Shown in pieces: positions 35,271-43,022 of a stretch of 64,000 bases of DNA; positions within the stretch are counted from its first letter, which is position 1, and each line of letters opens with the position of its first letter. A program made the position numbers and the translations under genes. The notes under the pieces are model-generated. The model saw only the letters and a program-made list of their open reading frames with translations. It was not told where the DNA came from and made no database searches. Source of the DNA: Fodinicola acaciae (GTDB taxonomy: Bacteria > Actinomycetota > Actinomycetes > Mycobacteriales > HKI-0501); the NCBI RefSeq assembly GCF_010993745.1, contig NZ_WOTN01000002.1:248001-312000 (forward strand), read 5' to 3'.

Positions 35271-35879
35271 ATGACCACAGTGGACAGACGGCGTTTCCTC
35301 ACCGGCACGGTGCTCGGCGGCGCGGCCGCGGTCGTCGGCGCGACCGCCTTCGGCGGCACTGACGCGGCGGCCGCTTTCGAGCGCACCGGCCAGGCCGCGG
35401 TGCCCGGCGGACCCGACCCGAACTTCGTCGAGGGACGGATCACGTCCGTGGAGGGGAAAACTCTCGGCGTACGCGGCTCCGACAACGTGCTGCACCGGAT
35501 CATGGTCACCAGCGGCACCAGCCTCTGGAAGATGGAGAACGTCGGCATCGACCAGGTGAAGGTCGGCGACGGCATGTACGCGCGTGGCGCCCGGCTGCCT
35601 GACGGCACGCTCGCCGCCGACGCGATCTGGGTCAACATCGTCAACCTGGACGGCCACATCAGCTCGATCAGCGCGTCGCGGATGGAGCTCAACCACAACG
35701 GAAAACGGATCGTCGCGCACGTCGTGAAAGGCAAGACGGCGGCGGCGTACCGCGGCGAGGCGGCCACCGGCGACCTGTCCCGGCTGCGGGTCGGCCACGC
35801 GGTGAAGGTGATCGGCGTCTGGATCCCGGACACCAACGAGATCAACATCTCCACCGTGCACAGCAACGCCGCGGCCTGA
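35271..35879 (+). CDS. Tat-signal exported protein, cysteine-free, cassette 2
   Basis: 202 aa from ATG 35271 with GAGGAGG-like ribosome site. MTTVDRRRFLTGTVLGG is a canonical twin-arginine motif, and the signal ends near TDAAAAF. The mature protein lacks cysteine and follows the cassette 1 copy closely: GRITSVEGKTLGVRGSD, LWKMENVG, MYARGARLPDGTLAADAIWVN (by its ends), VIGVWIPDTNEINIST. Its conservation beside a leaderless Cys-rich protein makes it a candidate carrier for Tat export of that protein. Confidence 0.78.
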   Translation: MTTVDRRRFLTGTVLGGAAAVVGATAFGGTDAAAAFERTGQAAVPGGPDPNFVEGRITSVEGKTLGVRGSDNVLHRIMVTSGTSLWKMENVGIDQVKVGDGMYARGARLPDGTLAADAIWVNIVNLDGHISSISASRMELNHNGKRIVAHVVKGKTAAAYRGEAATGDLSRLRVGHAVKVIGVWIPDTNEINISTVHSNAAA

Positions 35880-35900
35880 CGCGCGGGAAGGGGTCGACAG

Positions 35901-36761
35901 GTGAGCGTTATCGCATCCGTACAGCCGTTGGTCATCGCCGCGATGCTCGGCTGGGCCGGCGCGTACAAGCTGGCCGGCCGGACCGTCGGCGTGGCCGCGA
36001 GCCGTTCCGCACTGCCGAAACTGCTCGGCACCGACCAGCGCGCGCTGGTGGCGTACCGGGTCACCGGCGGTGTGGAGCTGCTGGTGGCCGTCGCGCTGCT
36101 GGTGGCCGGCGACACGCCGGTGCCAGCGGCGGCCGCGTCCGTTGTCGGCGCCGGTTTCCTGGCATATCTGGGATATGCGCGGCTGGCGGCGCCGAAGAGC
36201 TCGTGCGGTTGCACGAGTGCGCGGTCCGAACCGATCGGCTGGCGCAGCTTTGCCCGCGCCGGCATCGTGGCGGCCGGCAGCCTGCTGGCGCTGTTCGCCG
36301 CGACCACACCGTGGTGGGCGGCCGGTCCGTCGGCGGTCGTTGTCGTCGTCCTTGAGGCGGCGCTGGTGCTGGCACTGTCGCCGGACTTCGACCGTACGTG
36401 GTTGATGCCGGTGCGGGCGTGGTGGTCGCGGCATCGGCCGCATCCGCTCGGCGACATTCCGGACACTGTGCCGGTGACCGCGACGGCGCTCAACCTGGAG
36501 CGCAGCGAGGAGTTCGGCAGGCTGTCGCACGTCGTACGGTCCGGGCTGATCGAGAGCTGGGACACCGAGGGGTGGCGGATCATGACGTACGGCGGCCGGA
36601 TCGGCGCTCGCGCGGTGACGGTGGTCTTCGCGGTCGGGCTCGACTCGACGACGGTTGGCGTCCGGTCCAGCATCGTCGACGAGCGGACCGGTGAGACGGT
36701 CGCAGCGCCGCCACCGCCGAACCCGACGCCGGTCACGCTGCCGCTGGTGGCCCCGGCCTGA
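35901..36761 (+). CDS. MauE/DoxX-like redox-associated membrane protein with extra C-terminal domain, cassette 2
   Basis: 286 aa from GTG 35901 with GGAAGGGG upstream. Membrane segments occupy about residues 5-165. SSCGCTSAR (Cys102, Cys104) is at the same place as in cassette 1. The extra domain (about 190-270: PVTATALNLERSEEFG, VVRSGLIESWDTEGWRI) is conserved with the first copy. A Pro-rich tail follows. Unlike cassette 1, the gene does not overlap the Tat-protein gene (21-base gap). Confidence 0.78.
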   Translation: MSVIASVQPLVIAAMLGWAGAYKLAGRTVGVAASRSALPKLLGTDQRALVAYRVTGGVELLVAVALLVAGDTPVPAAAASVVGAGFLAYLGYARLAAPKSSCGCTSARSEPIGWRSFARAGIVAAGSLLALFAATTPWWAAGPSAVVVVVLEAALVLALSPDFDRTWLMPVRAWWSRHRPHPLGDIPDTVPVTATALNLERSEEFGRLSHVVRSGLIESWDTEGWRIMTYGGRIGARAVTVVFAVGLDSTTVGVRSSIVDERTGETVAAPPPPNPTPVTLPLVAPA

Positions 36762-36766
36762 TGTGT

Positions 36767-36833
36767 CCGATTGGCACCTCGCCGGGAAAGCCGCAGCTCA
36801 GCGCCCCGGCGAGGTTCCAATCGGAATCCGATT
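36767..36833. terminator. Hairpin after cassette 2, with adjoining AATCGG palindrome
   Basis: CCGATTGGCACCTCGCCGGG (36767-36786) pairs with 36805-36824 with a single mismatch, 6 bases after the MauE-like stop. The overlapping AATCGGAATCCGATT (36819-36833) is a near-perfect small palindrome whose core recurs at 63551-63565. It probably ends cassette transcription. Confidence 0.6.
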
Positions 36834-36921
36834 GCGTCGTCGGCCTGGCGGGTTGGTGGGGTGATCCGGGTCATATTGGCCGATACGATCGGGGCTCCTG
36901 CCGCCGTATGAGGAGCCATGC

Positions 36922-38007
36922 ATGAGTCAGGAAGTACGCGGAGTCGTCGCACCGGGCAAGGGCCAGCCGGTCCGGGTGGAGACCGTCGTCGTCCCCGATC
37001 CCGGACCCGGCGAGGCCGTGGTCAGGATCCAGACCTGCGGCGTCTGCCACACCGACCTGCATTATCGCGAAGGCGGCATCAACGACGAGTTTCCGTTCCT
37101 GCTCGGCCACGAGGCCGCCGGCATCGTCGAGGCGGTCGGCGACGGTGTGACCGATCTGGCGGCCGGTGACTTCGTGGTGCTCAACTGGCGCGCGGTCTGC
37201 GGCACCTGCCGCGCCTGCCTGCGCGGCCGGCCCTGGTATTGCTTCAGCACCTTCAACGCCACGCGGAAAATGACCCTCAAAGACGGCACCGAGCTGTCGC
37301 CGGCGCTCGGGATCGGCGCCTTCATCGAGAAAACGCTCGTCCACTCCGGGCAGTGCACCAAGGTCGACCCGACCGCCGACCCGAAAGCCGTTGGCCTGCT
37401 GGGATGTGGCGTGATGGCCGGTCTCGGCGCCGCGATCAACACCGGTGGCGTCACCCGCGGCGACACGGTCGCGGTCTTCGGCTGTGGCGGTGTCGGCGAC
37501 GCTGCGATCGCCGGTGCGCGGCTGGCCGGCGCGCGTACCATCATCGGGATCGACGTGGACGATCGGAAACTCGAATGGGCCAGCAGGCTCGGCGCCACGC
37601 ACACGGTCAATGCCAAGAAAACCGACCCGGTCGAGGCCGTACGCGAGGCGACCGGCGGTTTCGGCGCTGACGTGGTGATCGAGGCGATCGGCCGGCCGGA
37701 GACGTACGAGCAGGCCTTCTACGCGCGCGATCTGGCCGGCACGTTGGTGCTGGTCGGCGTACCGACGCCGGACATGCGCCTGGACCTGCCGCTGCTCGAC
37801 TTTTTCGGTCGTGGCGGCGCTTTGAAGTCGTCGTGGTATGGCGACTGCCTGCCCTCGCGCGACTTTCCGATGCTGGTCGACCTCTACCAGCAGGGCCGGC
37901 TCGACCTCGACGCCTTCGTGTCCGAGACGATCTCGCTGGATGACATCGAGGCGGCCTTCGAGAAAATGCACGCCGGCGAGGTGCTGAGGTCTGTGGTGGT
38001 CCTGTGA
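36922..38007 (+). CDS. mscR: S-(hydroxymethyl)mycothiol dehydrogenase (mycothiol-dependent formaldehyde dehydrogenase)
   Basis: 361 aa zinc-dependent alcohol dehydrogenase. Catalytic zinc ligands include Cys39 and the HE of GHEAAG; the structural zinc site is [15 protein letters not shown]. The NAD-binding [11 protein letters not shown] segment is present. Long identical stretches to the mycobacterial MscR/AdhE2 family (for example [44 protein letters not shown]) make the assignment firm. It oxidises the formaldehyde-mycothiol adduct (and can reduce S-nitrosomycothiol). The partner hydrolase overlaps it by 4 bases. Confidence 0.95.
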   Translation: MSQEVRGVVAPGKGQPVRVETVVVPDPGPGEAVVRIQTCGVCHTDLHYREGGINDEFPFLLGHEAAGIVEAVGDGVTDLAAGDFVVLNWRAVCGTCRACLRGRPWYCFSTFNATRKMTLKDGTELSPALGIGAFIEKTLVHSGQCTKVDPTADPKAVGLLGCGVMAGLGAAINTGGVTRGDTVAVFGCGGVGDAAIAGARLAGARTIIGIDVDDRKLEWASRLGATHTVNAKKTDPVEAVREATGGFGADVVIEAIGRPETYEQAFYARDLAGTLVLVGVPTPDMRLDLPLLDFFGRGGALKSSWYGDCLPSRDFPMLVDLYQQGRLDLDAFVSETISLDDIEAAFEKMHAGEVLRSVVVL

Positions 38008-38624
38008 TCGAGCGGGTCGTCACGTCCGGCACTTTCCAGCTGGACGGCGGAAGTTGGGACGTCGACAACAACGTCTGGCTGGTCGGCGACGAAAACGAGG
38101 TGCTGGTGATCGACCCGGCGCACGACGCGGAGCCGATCCTTGCCGCGGTCGGCAACCGGAAGCTCACCGCGATCGTGTGTACGCACGGCCACAACGACCA
38201 CATCGGCGCGGCGGAGGCGGTGAAAAACGCGACCGGCGCGCCGGTCTGGATTCATCCGGACGACCGGATGCTGTGGGACGTGGTCTATCCGGAGCTCGCG
38301 CCGGACGCCGACCTGGCGCACGGCCAGGAGTTGCGGGTCGCCGGCCGTACGCTGTCGGTGCTGCACGTGCCAGGCCACTCACCTGGCTCGGTTTCGTTGT
38401 ACGCCCCCGAACTCGGCGTCGTCTTCACCGGCGACACGCTGTTCAACGGCGGTCCCGGCGCGACCGGCCGGTCGTACTCGGACTTCGGCACGATCATCGA
38501 CTCGATCTCGACACGACTGCTGACCCTGCCGGCCGGCACGACCGTCCACACTGGACACGGCGACGACACCAGCATCGAGGTCGAGGCGCCGCACGTCAGC
38601 GAATGGCTGGCGCGCGGCCACTGA
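38004..38624 (+). CDS. MBL-fold metallo-hydrolase, partner of mycothiol formaldehyde dehydrogenase
   Basis: 206 aa from GTG 38004. The metal-binding motif THGHNDH (His61, His63, Asp65, His66) and further His in VPGHSPGS and HTGHGDD are complete. It has the size of glyoxalase-II-like enzymes. Being coupled to mscR it most likely hydrolyses the S-formylmycothiol product to formate and mycothiol. Confidence 0.92.
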   Translation: MIERVVTSGTFQLDGGSWDVDNNVWLVGDENEVLVIDPAHDAEPILAAVGNRKLTAIVCTHGHNDHIGAAEAVKNATGAPVWIHPDDRMLWDVVYPELAPDADLAHGQELRVAGRTLSVLHVPGHSPGSVSLYAPELGVVFTGDTLFNGGPGATGRSYSDFGTIIDSISTRLLTLPAGTTVHTGHGDDTSIEVEAPHVSEWLARGH

Positions 38625-38990
38625 TCAGAACGGCGGATTCGTGGGGTTTTCCGGGATGTCGGCGACCGCGTCCCAGTGCTCCACGATCCGGCCGTCGCGT
38701 ACGCGGAAGATGTCCATCGCCACCGCACCGCGGTCGGCATGGCGCAGCTTGATCAGCGAATGCGTGACGACGAAGTCACCGTCGACCAGCACGCGCTTGA
38801 GGTCGATCGACAGCTCCGGAAAGCCATTGACGAACGACTCCAGGTATCGCGCCGAGGCGGCACCGCCGGCCGGCGCGTGCGTGTTGTGCTGCACGTACGG
38901 TTCGCCGCAGTAGAGCTCGAAAGCCTTGATCGCCTGTTTCTGGTGGAAAGCGGTGTCGAGGAATCCGCGCACCGGCTCGCTGTTGTCCAT
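38625..38990 (-). CDS. SnoaL/NTF2-like protein
   Basis: 121 aa, alpha+beta barrel of the SnoaL-like family: FAFELYCGEPYVQHN-type start (KAFELYCGEPYVQHN), FPELSIDLKRVLVDGDFV and AMDIFRVRDGRIVEHWDAVADIPE. Family members include polyketide cyclases and many proteins of unknown function. It is convergent with the MBL gene (stops adjacent) and divergent from the LysR gene at 39060, which may control it. Confidence 0.88.
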   Translation of the reverse strand: MDNSEPVRGFLDTAFHQKQAIKAFELYCGEPYVQHNTHAPAGGAASARYLESFVNGFPELSIDLKRVLVDGDFVVTHSLIKLRHADRGAVAMDIFRVRDGRIVEHWDAVADIPENPTNPPF

Positions 38991-39059
38991 GTCTCCATTG
39001 CAGCGCCGGTGGCGGCGAAAGCGTAGGACCGATCCGATCTGGCGTCATACCCTGGAGGT

Positions 39060-39914
39060 ATGGATCTCGAGGTGCGTGAGCTGCGGTATTTCCAGGCGGT
39101 CGCCGAGGAGCTCAACTTTTCCCGTGCCGCGGACAGACTCGGCATGGCGCAGCCACCGCTGTCGCGCGCGATCCGGCAGCTGGAACGGCGGATCGGCGCG
39201 CAGCTGTTCCAGCGGGACACGCGGAGCGTCACGCTGACAGCCGCCGGCGCGGTGCTGCACGACGAGGCCGGGCGCGTCTTCGACGCGCTCTCGGCGGCGA
39301 CCATGCGTACGCGCCGAGCCGTCGGCACACGGAGTGTCGTCGTCACGGCGAAACCGTTGGTGGCCACCGATTTGCTCCGCCGGTTGGCCGAGCGGTTCGG
39401 CAACCTGCGAGTGCGGATCAGCGGTTTCGGTGAGCAGGGCCGGTGGGTACGCGACGGCCGCGCCGACCTGGCGATCGTGGGGCTTCCGGGCGATCGGCGC
39501 GGACTGGACATCGAGGAGTTGGTGACGGTGCCCAGGGTGGCCGCTCTCCCGGCCACACATCCGTTGGCAGCCAGCGAAAAACTCAGCCGCGCCGAGTTGG
39601 ACGGGCTGCCGGCGCCGCGCTGTCTCGACGTCGATCCGGAGGAACGCGCGTACTGGGAGATCAGCGACCAGGGGCCGATCGTCAGCGATGGCACGCAAGT
39701 CCTGGAAGCGGTCGCGCTCGGACAGGCGGTCGCGCTGCTGCCGGCATCGGTCGCCGATCGCAACCAGCGCGCCGACATCGCCTACCGGCCGGTCGTCGAC
39801 GCGTGCCCGTACACGGTCGCCATCGGTTGGCCGGCCGGCAGCCGCGATGCCGACCTCGCGCGGATCGTACGCGCAGCGGTCGAGCTAGCCGACGAAATGG
39901 GCGTCGGGGTGTGA
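39060..39914 (+). CDS. LysR-family transcriptional regulator
   Basis: 284 aa. N-terminal winged helix (ELRYFQAVAEELNFSRAADRLGMAQPPLSRAI, by its ends, about 5-40) and a periplasmic-binding-like effector domain (about 90-280). It is divergent from the SnoaL-like gene, its probable target. Its 3' end overlaps the end of the convergent hydrolase gene by 30 bases. Confidence 0.92.
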   Translation: MDLEVRELRYFQAVAEELNFSRAADRLGMAQPPLSRAIRQLERRIGAQLFQRDTRSVTLTAAGAVLHDEAGRVFDALSAATMRTRRAVGTRSVVVTAKPLVATDLLRRLAERFGNLRVRISGFGEQGRWVRDGRADLAIVGLPGDRRGLDIEELVTVPRVAALPATHPLAASEKLSRAELDGLPAPRCLDVDPEERAYWEISDQGPIVSDGTQVLEAVALGQAVALLPASVADRNQRADIAYRPVVDACPYTVAIGWPAGSRDADLARIVRAAVELADEMGVGV

Positions 39915-41069
39915 CGGTGAGTCGTGCCAGAACAGGCCGCGATCGCGGCATTTCAGCCACAGGTCGAAAAAACCGGCGAGGTAGTCGTGCTGCGCGGCCA
40001 GCGACCGGGCCGGGTCGATCTGACCGATGAACGCGGTTTTACGTGCTGGCGCTATCAATGAGCCGAGCTGCGGGATGATGACCTGGAAATCCATGAAGCT
40101 GTAATGCGCGGCCCTGTCCAGGTGCAGGTCGCGCTTCCAGGCTCGCTGGTGCGACCAGAACCGCGACCACGACGGGTCGAAGGCCGGATTCCGATGACTG
40201 TGCTCGACCCGGCCGCCAGTGTCGTAGGAATCGGCGCCGAACAACAGAAAAGGCCTGTCGAGACCGTGTTTCGCGGCGTTTTCCGGCAAACCGGCGGACG
40301 GTGGGAAGCCGCGGGTCATCGCACCGTCGAGGTTGGCGCCGGCGTCGATCCGGCGGTCGACGGCCATCGCCTCACCGGCGGCGTACCCACCGAACGAGTG
40401 GCCGGCCACGCCGATCCTGCCCAGGTCCACCGGCAGGCCGAGTTTGGGCAGCTGGTCCAACACGAACCTGGTGTCGGCGATCCGCGCGTCGATCGCCTTT
40501 TTCGTCGCCTCCGCACCGCCGTCGTTGGGCGCCGCGTATTCCAGCCGCCCGTCCGGAAACTCCACCACCGCCGACTCGTGCGTGTGAGACAGGGAAACCA
40601 CGACGTAGCCGTGGCTGGCGAGGTCGTCGGTCAACGTGGCGTTGAGCTCGCGAATCGAGGCACTGCCCGGCGAGAAGAGCACGACCGGCCATTTTTTGTT
40701 GATCGGCAGCGCGTTCGTACGCGCCTGCCGCCTGGTGGCGGACCAGTTCACCGAGCCGTTCGGGATGCCGAGATAGTCCGCGCCGGAGGTGACCGTGTCG
40801 ATCACACCGGCCACACCGGGCATCATCCATGGCGCCCGCTCGCCGCCGTTACGCGCCGGATAGGTGACGGTGACCATCAGCTCGCGCTGCTGTCGCGGGT
40901 TCCACGGGTCCTGACGGCTCGGATCGACGAGCTGGATGTCTTTGGTGCCAACCGGATAACGGCCGCTCAAGGCTGGAAGGCTGATCGTCGTCGCGGCGAC
41001 CGCCGGCGTGGCCAGCGTCCCACCGAACGCCGCCGCCACCGCGCCGACCACCAGAACACGCCTGAGCAC
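39885..41069 (-). CDS. Secreted alpha/beta hydrolase, PAF-acetylhydrolase-like
   Basis: 394 aa with a Sec signal peptide (MLRRVLVVGAVAAAFGG, ending TPAVAA). The lipase-type nucleophile elbow is GHSFGG, with GANLDGAM following. The order WPVVLFSPG, YVVVSLSHTHES and the FGADS strand fits the PAF-acetylhydrolase/chlorophyllase branch. Secreted esterase of unknown substrate. Its last 30 bases lie within the LysR gene on the opposite strand. Confidence 0.88.
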   Translation of the reverse strand: MLRRVLVVGAVAAAFGGTLATPAVAATTISLPALSGRYPVGTKDIQLVDPSRQDPWNPRQQRELMVTVTYPARNGGERAPWMMPGVAGVIDTVTSGADYLGIPNGSVNWSATRRQARTNALPINKKWPVVLFSPGSASIRELNATLTDDLASHGYVVVSLSHTHESAVVEFPDGRLEYAAPNDGGAEATKKAIDARIADTRFVLDQLPKLGLPVDLGRIGVAGHSFGGYAAGEAMAVDRRIDAGANLDGAMTRGFPPSAGLPENAAKHGLDRPFLLFGADSYDTGGRVEHSHRNPAFDPSWSRFWSHQRAWKRDLHLDRAAHYSFMDFQVIIPQLGSLIAPARKTAFIGQIDPARSLAAQHDYLAGFFDLWLKCRDRGLFWHDSPSHPDAHFVG

Positions 41070-41182
41070 GTCGCCGGATTCCTTTCTTCGCCGGAGGAAT
41101 CCAGCTCACCAAACCGCCACACCACACACATCCACCGCAGGTCTGCCGCCGCTCATCCCCCAGCCGTACCCGTCCTGCCTCA

Positions 41183-42361
41183 TCAGGCAGCCACCGACAG
41201 CGGGACAGAGGTGAGGCCATGGATGACGAACTCGTCGCGGTGGACGGGTGGTGCGGCGAGGGTCAGCGGCAGTGTGAGCAGGGCGGCGAAAGCTTCCTGC
41301 AGCTCGACGCGTGCCAATGGCGCGCCGAGGCAGAAATGCGTGCCGGCGCCGAAACCGAGGTGCGGGTTGTCGGCACGTCGTACGTCCAAGGTGTCCGCCG
41401 CGTCGAACACCGACGGGTCGCGGTTGGCCGAGCCGAGCAGCGCGGCGACTTTCTGGCCTTTTTCCACGACACCGGTCGGCAGCCGCACGCGATCGGTGGC
41501 CGTACGCTCGAAAAGCTGCAGCGGCGAGTCATAGCGGATCAGCTCCTCGACCGCGACCGGCACCAGGGCCGGGTCGGCGGCGAGTGCCTTCCATTGCTCA
41601 GGATGGCGCAACAGAGCCAAAGTGCCGTTGCCGATGACGTTGACGCTCGCCTCGTGGCCGGCGTTGAGCAGCAGGATGCAGGTGGTGACCAGCTCGTCCT
41701 CGGTCAACCGGTCGCCGTCGCTGTCGCGTACGCGCACCAGCGCGCTGACCAGGTCGTCACCGGGAGACGTACGCCGGTGCGCGACGATTTCGCGAAGATA
41801 GCTGACAAACTCGGCCGCGGCGCGCTCCGCTCCCTGCTGCTGCTCGATGGACGCGGCCGGCTCGTACATTTTCACGATCGCGTTGGACCACGGCCGCAGC
41901 AGCGCGCGGTCCGCGAGTGGAATGCCGAGCAACTCGGCGATCACCCGCACCGGCAGCTCCTGGGCGAAATCCGGCATCAGGTCGGCGCTGCCGGCGGCCC
42001 GCATGTCCGCCACCAGCGCGCCGGCCAGCTCGGCGATGCGCGGCCGCAGCTGCTCCGTACGCCGTCGCGTGAACGCGACCGAGACCAGCCGGCGTAACCG
42101 CGTGTGGTCCGGCGGCTCCATCTCCAGCAACGCGTTGCGGTGAATGAGGTTGAACTGGCCGAAGTCCACCGCCGGCTCACGGTCTCGCCAGATCCGGCCG
42201 AGATCGCGGTCGCGCAGCACGAGGTTGCTGGTCCGGTGGTCGAATGCCAGCCACATCCCCAAATCCTCGTCCCAGGCGAGCGAACGGCGGGCGCGCAACT
42301 CGGCGAACACCGGATAGGGATCGCGGCGAAACTCCGGGTCGTCCAGCGGCAGCAGAGACAT
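41183..42361 (-). CDS. Cytochrome P450
   Basis: 392 aa from ATG 42359-42361 (MSLLPLDDPEFRRDPYPVF). The heme loop LGFGAGTHFCLGAPLAR with the Cys ligand, the PPDHTRLRRLV segment and the ExxR helix (EELIRYD with the following Arg) are present. The I-helix reads LNAGHEASVN, with Ala where many P450s have the conserved oxygen-activating Thr. Soluble bacterial class I type needing a ferredoxin, none being encoded nearby. It is divergent from the XRE regulator at 42425, whose operators lie in the gap. Confidence 0.93.
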   Translation of the reverse strand: MSLLPLDDPEFRRDPYPVFAELRARRSLAWDEDLGMWLAFDHRTSNLVLRDRDLGRIWRDREPAVDFGQFNLIHRNALLEMEPPDHTRLRRLVSVAFTRRRTEQLRPRIAELAGALVADMRAAGSADLMPDFAQELPVRVIAELLGIPLADRALLRPWSNAIVKMYEPAASIEQQQGAERAAAEFVSYLREIVAHRRTSPGDDLVSALVRVRDSDGDRLTEDELVTTCILLLNAGHEASVNVIGNGTLALLRHPEQWKALAADPALVPVAVEELIRYDSPLQLFERTATDRVRLPTGVVEKGQKVAALLGSANRDPSVFDAADTLDVRRADNPHLGFGAGTHFCLGAPLARVELQEAFAALLTLPLTLAAPPVHRDEFVIHGLTSVPLSVAA

Positions 42362-42376
42362 GCCTCCAACGTACGC

Positions 42377-42422
42377 CTGTAAAGCGCACTTGACAGGCCT
42401 GGCTGTAAAGCCTACTTTACAG
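42377..42422. promoter_or_regulatory. Tandem CTGTAAAG palindromic operators and promoter of the XRE/membrane protein pair
   Basis: CTGTAAAGCGCACTTGACAG (42377-42396) and CTGTAAAGCCTACTTTACAG (42403-42422) are two copies of the same 20-bp palindrome, 26 bases apart; the second is perfect. TTGACA (42390-42395) and TACTTT (42413-42418), 17 bases apart, form a promoter embedded in them. Transcription would start at about 42425, the first base of the GTG, so the message is probably leaderless. The encoded XRE protein is the likely autorepressor. Confidence 0.75.
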
Positions 42423-42424
42423 GT

Positions 42425-42619
42425 GTGCGGAACGACGTACGTGCGTTGCGAGAGCAACGCCAGCTGTCGCAGGGCCATCTGGCCGACGCGATCGGGGTGT
42501 CACGGCAGACGGTCAACGCGATCGAGACCGGCCGCTACAGCCCGTCGCTGACGGTGGCCGTCCGGATCGCGCGGTTCTTCCAGACGACCGTCGAGGAGGT
42601 TTTTCATGTCGACGACTAG
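42425..42619 (+). CDS. Small XRE-family helix-turn-helix regulator
   Basis: 64 aa from GTG 42425. RALREQRQLSQGHLADAIGVSRQTVNAIETGRYSPSLTVAVRIARFF (by its ends) is a complete HTH, ending VEEVFHVDD as in the small regulators paired with multi-pass membrane proteins. No ribosome site; the start codon directly follows the operator/promoter. It overlaps the membrane protein gene by 14 bases. Confidence 0.9.
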   Translation: MRNDVRALREQRQLSQGHLADAIGVSRQTVNAIETGRYSPSLTVAVRIARFFQTTVEEVFHVDD

Positions 42620-43001
42620 AAAACGACCGATAAACGTGTTCGTGCCGGTCATCCTGGTGATCGCCGGCATCGCGTACGCGGCGCTGATGATCTCCAAAGG
42701 CCATCTCTGGCTCGGCCTCGGCACGCTCGCGGTCTTCGTGCTGCTGGCCGCCGGCGCGGTGTTTTTCGGCCGCCGAAGCGAAATCGTCGCGATGCTGGTC
42801 GACGACGTGCACGAGGAACGCAACGTCCACCTGCACGCCCGAGCCTCGCTCTACACCGTCAACATCCTCGCCGCGGTGCTGGTCATCGGCGGCATTGTCG
42901 ACTTCCTGCGCGGCGGAGACGGCTGGCCGTGGGCTCCGCTGGCCGCCCTCATGGCCGTTGTCTACCTGGCCTCTCTGTTCATCCTCAACAGACGCTCCTG
43001 A
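42606..43001 (+). CDS. Small multi-pass membrane protein, DUF2178-like
   Basis: 131 aa with four hydrophobic segments (FVPVILVIAGIAYAALM, LGLGTLAVFVLLAAGAVFF, VNILAAVLVIGGIVDFL, PLAALMAVVYLASLFIL) and a conserved-looking DERN-type loop (DDVHEERNVHLHARAS) between segments 2 and 3. This loop and the upstream XRE gene are typical of DUF2178 proteins of unknown function. Confidence 0.8.
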   Translation: MSTTRKRPINVFVPVILVIAGIAYAALMISKGHLWLGLGTLAVFVLLAAGAVFFGRRSEIVAMLVDDVHEERNVHLHARASLYTVNILAAVLVIGGIVDFLRGGDGWPWAPLAALMAVVYLASLFILNRRS

Positions 43002-43022
43002 CCTCAAAATCTGGAGAGACAA

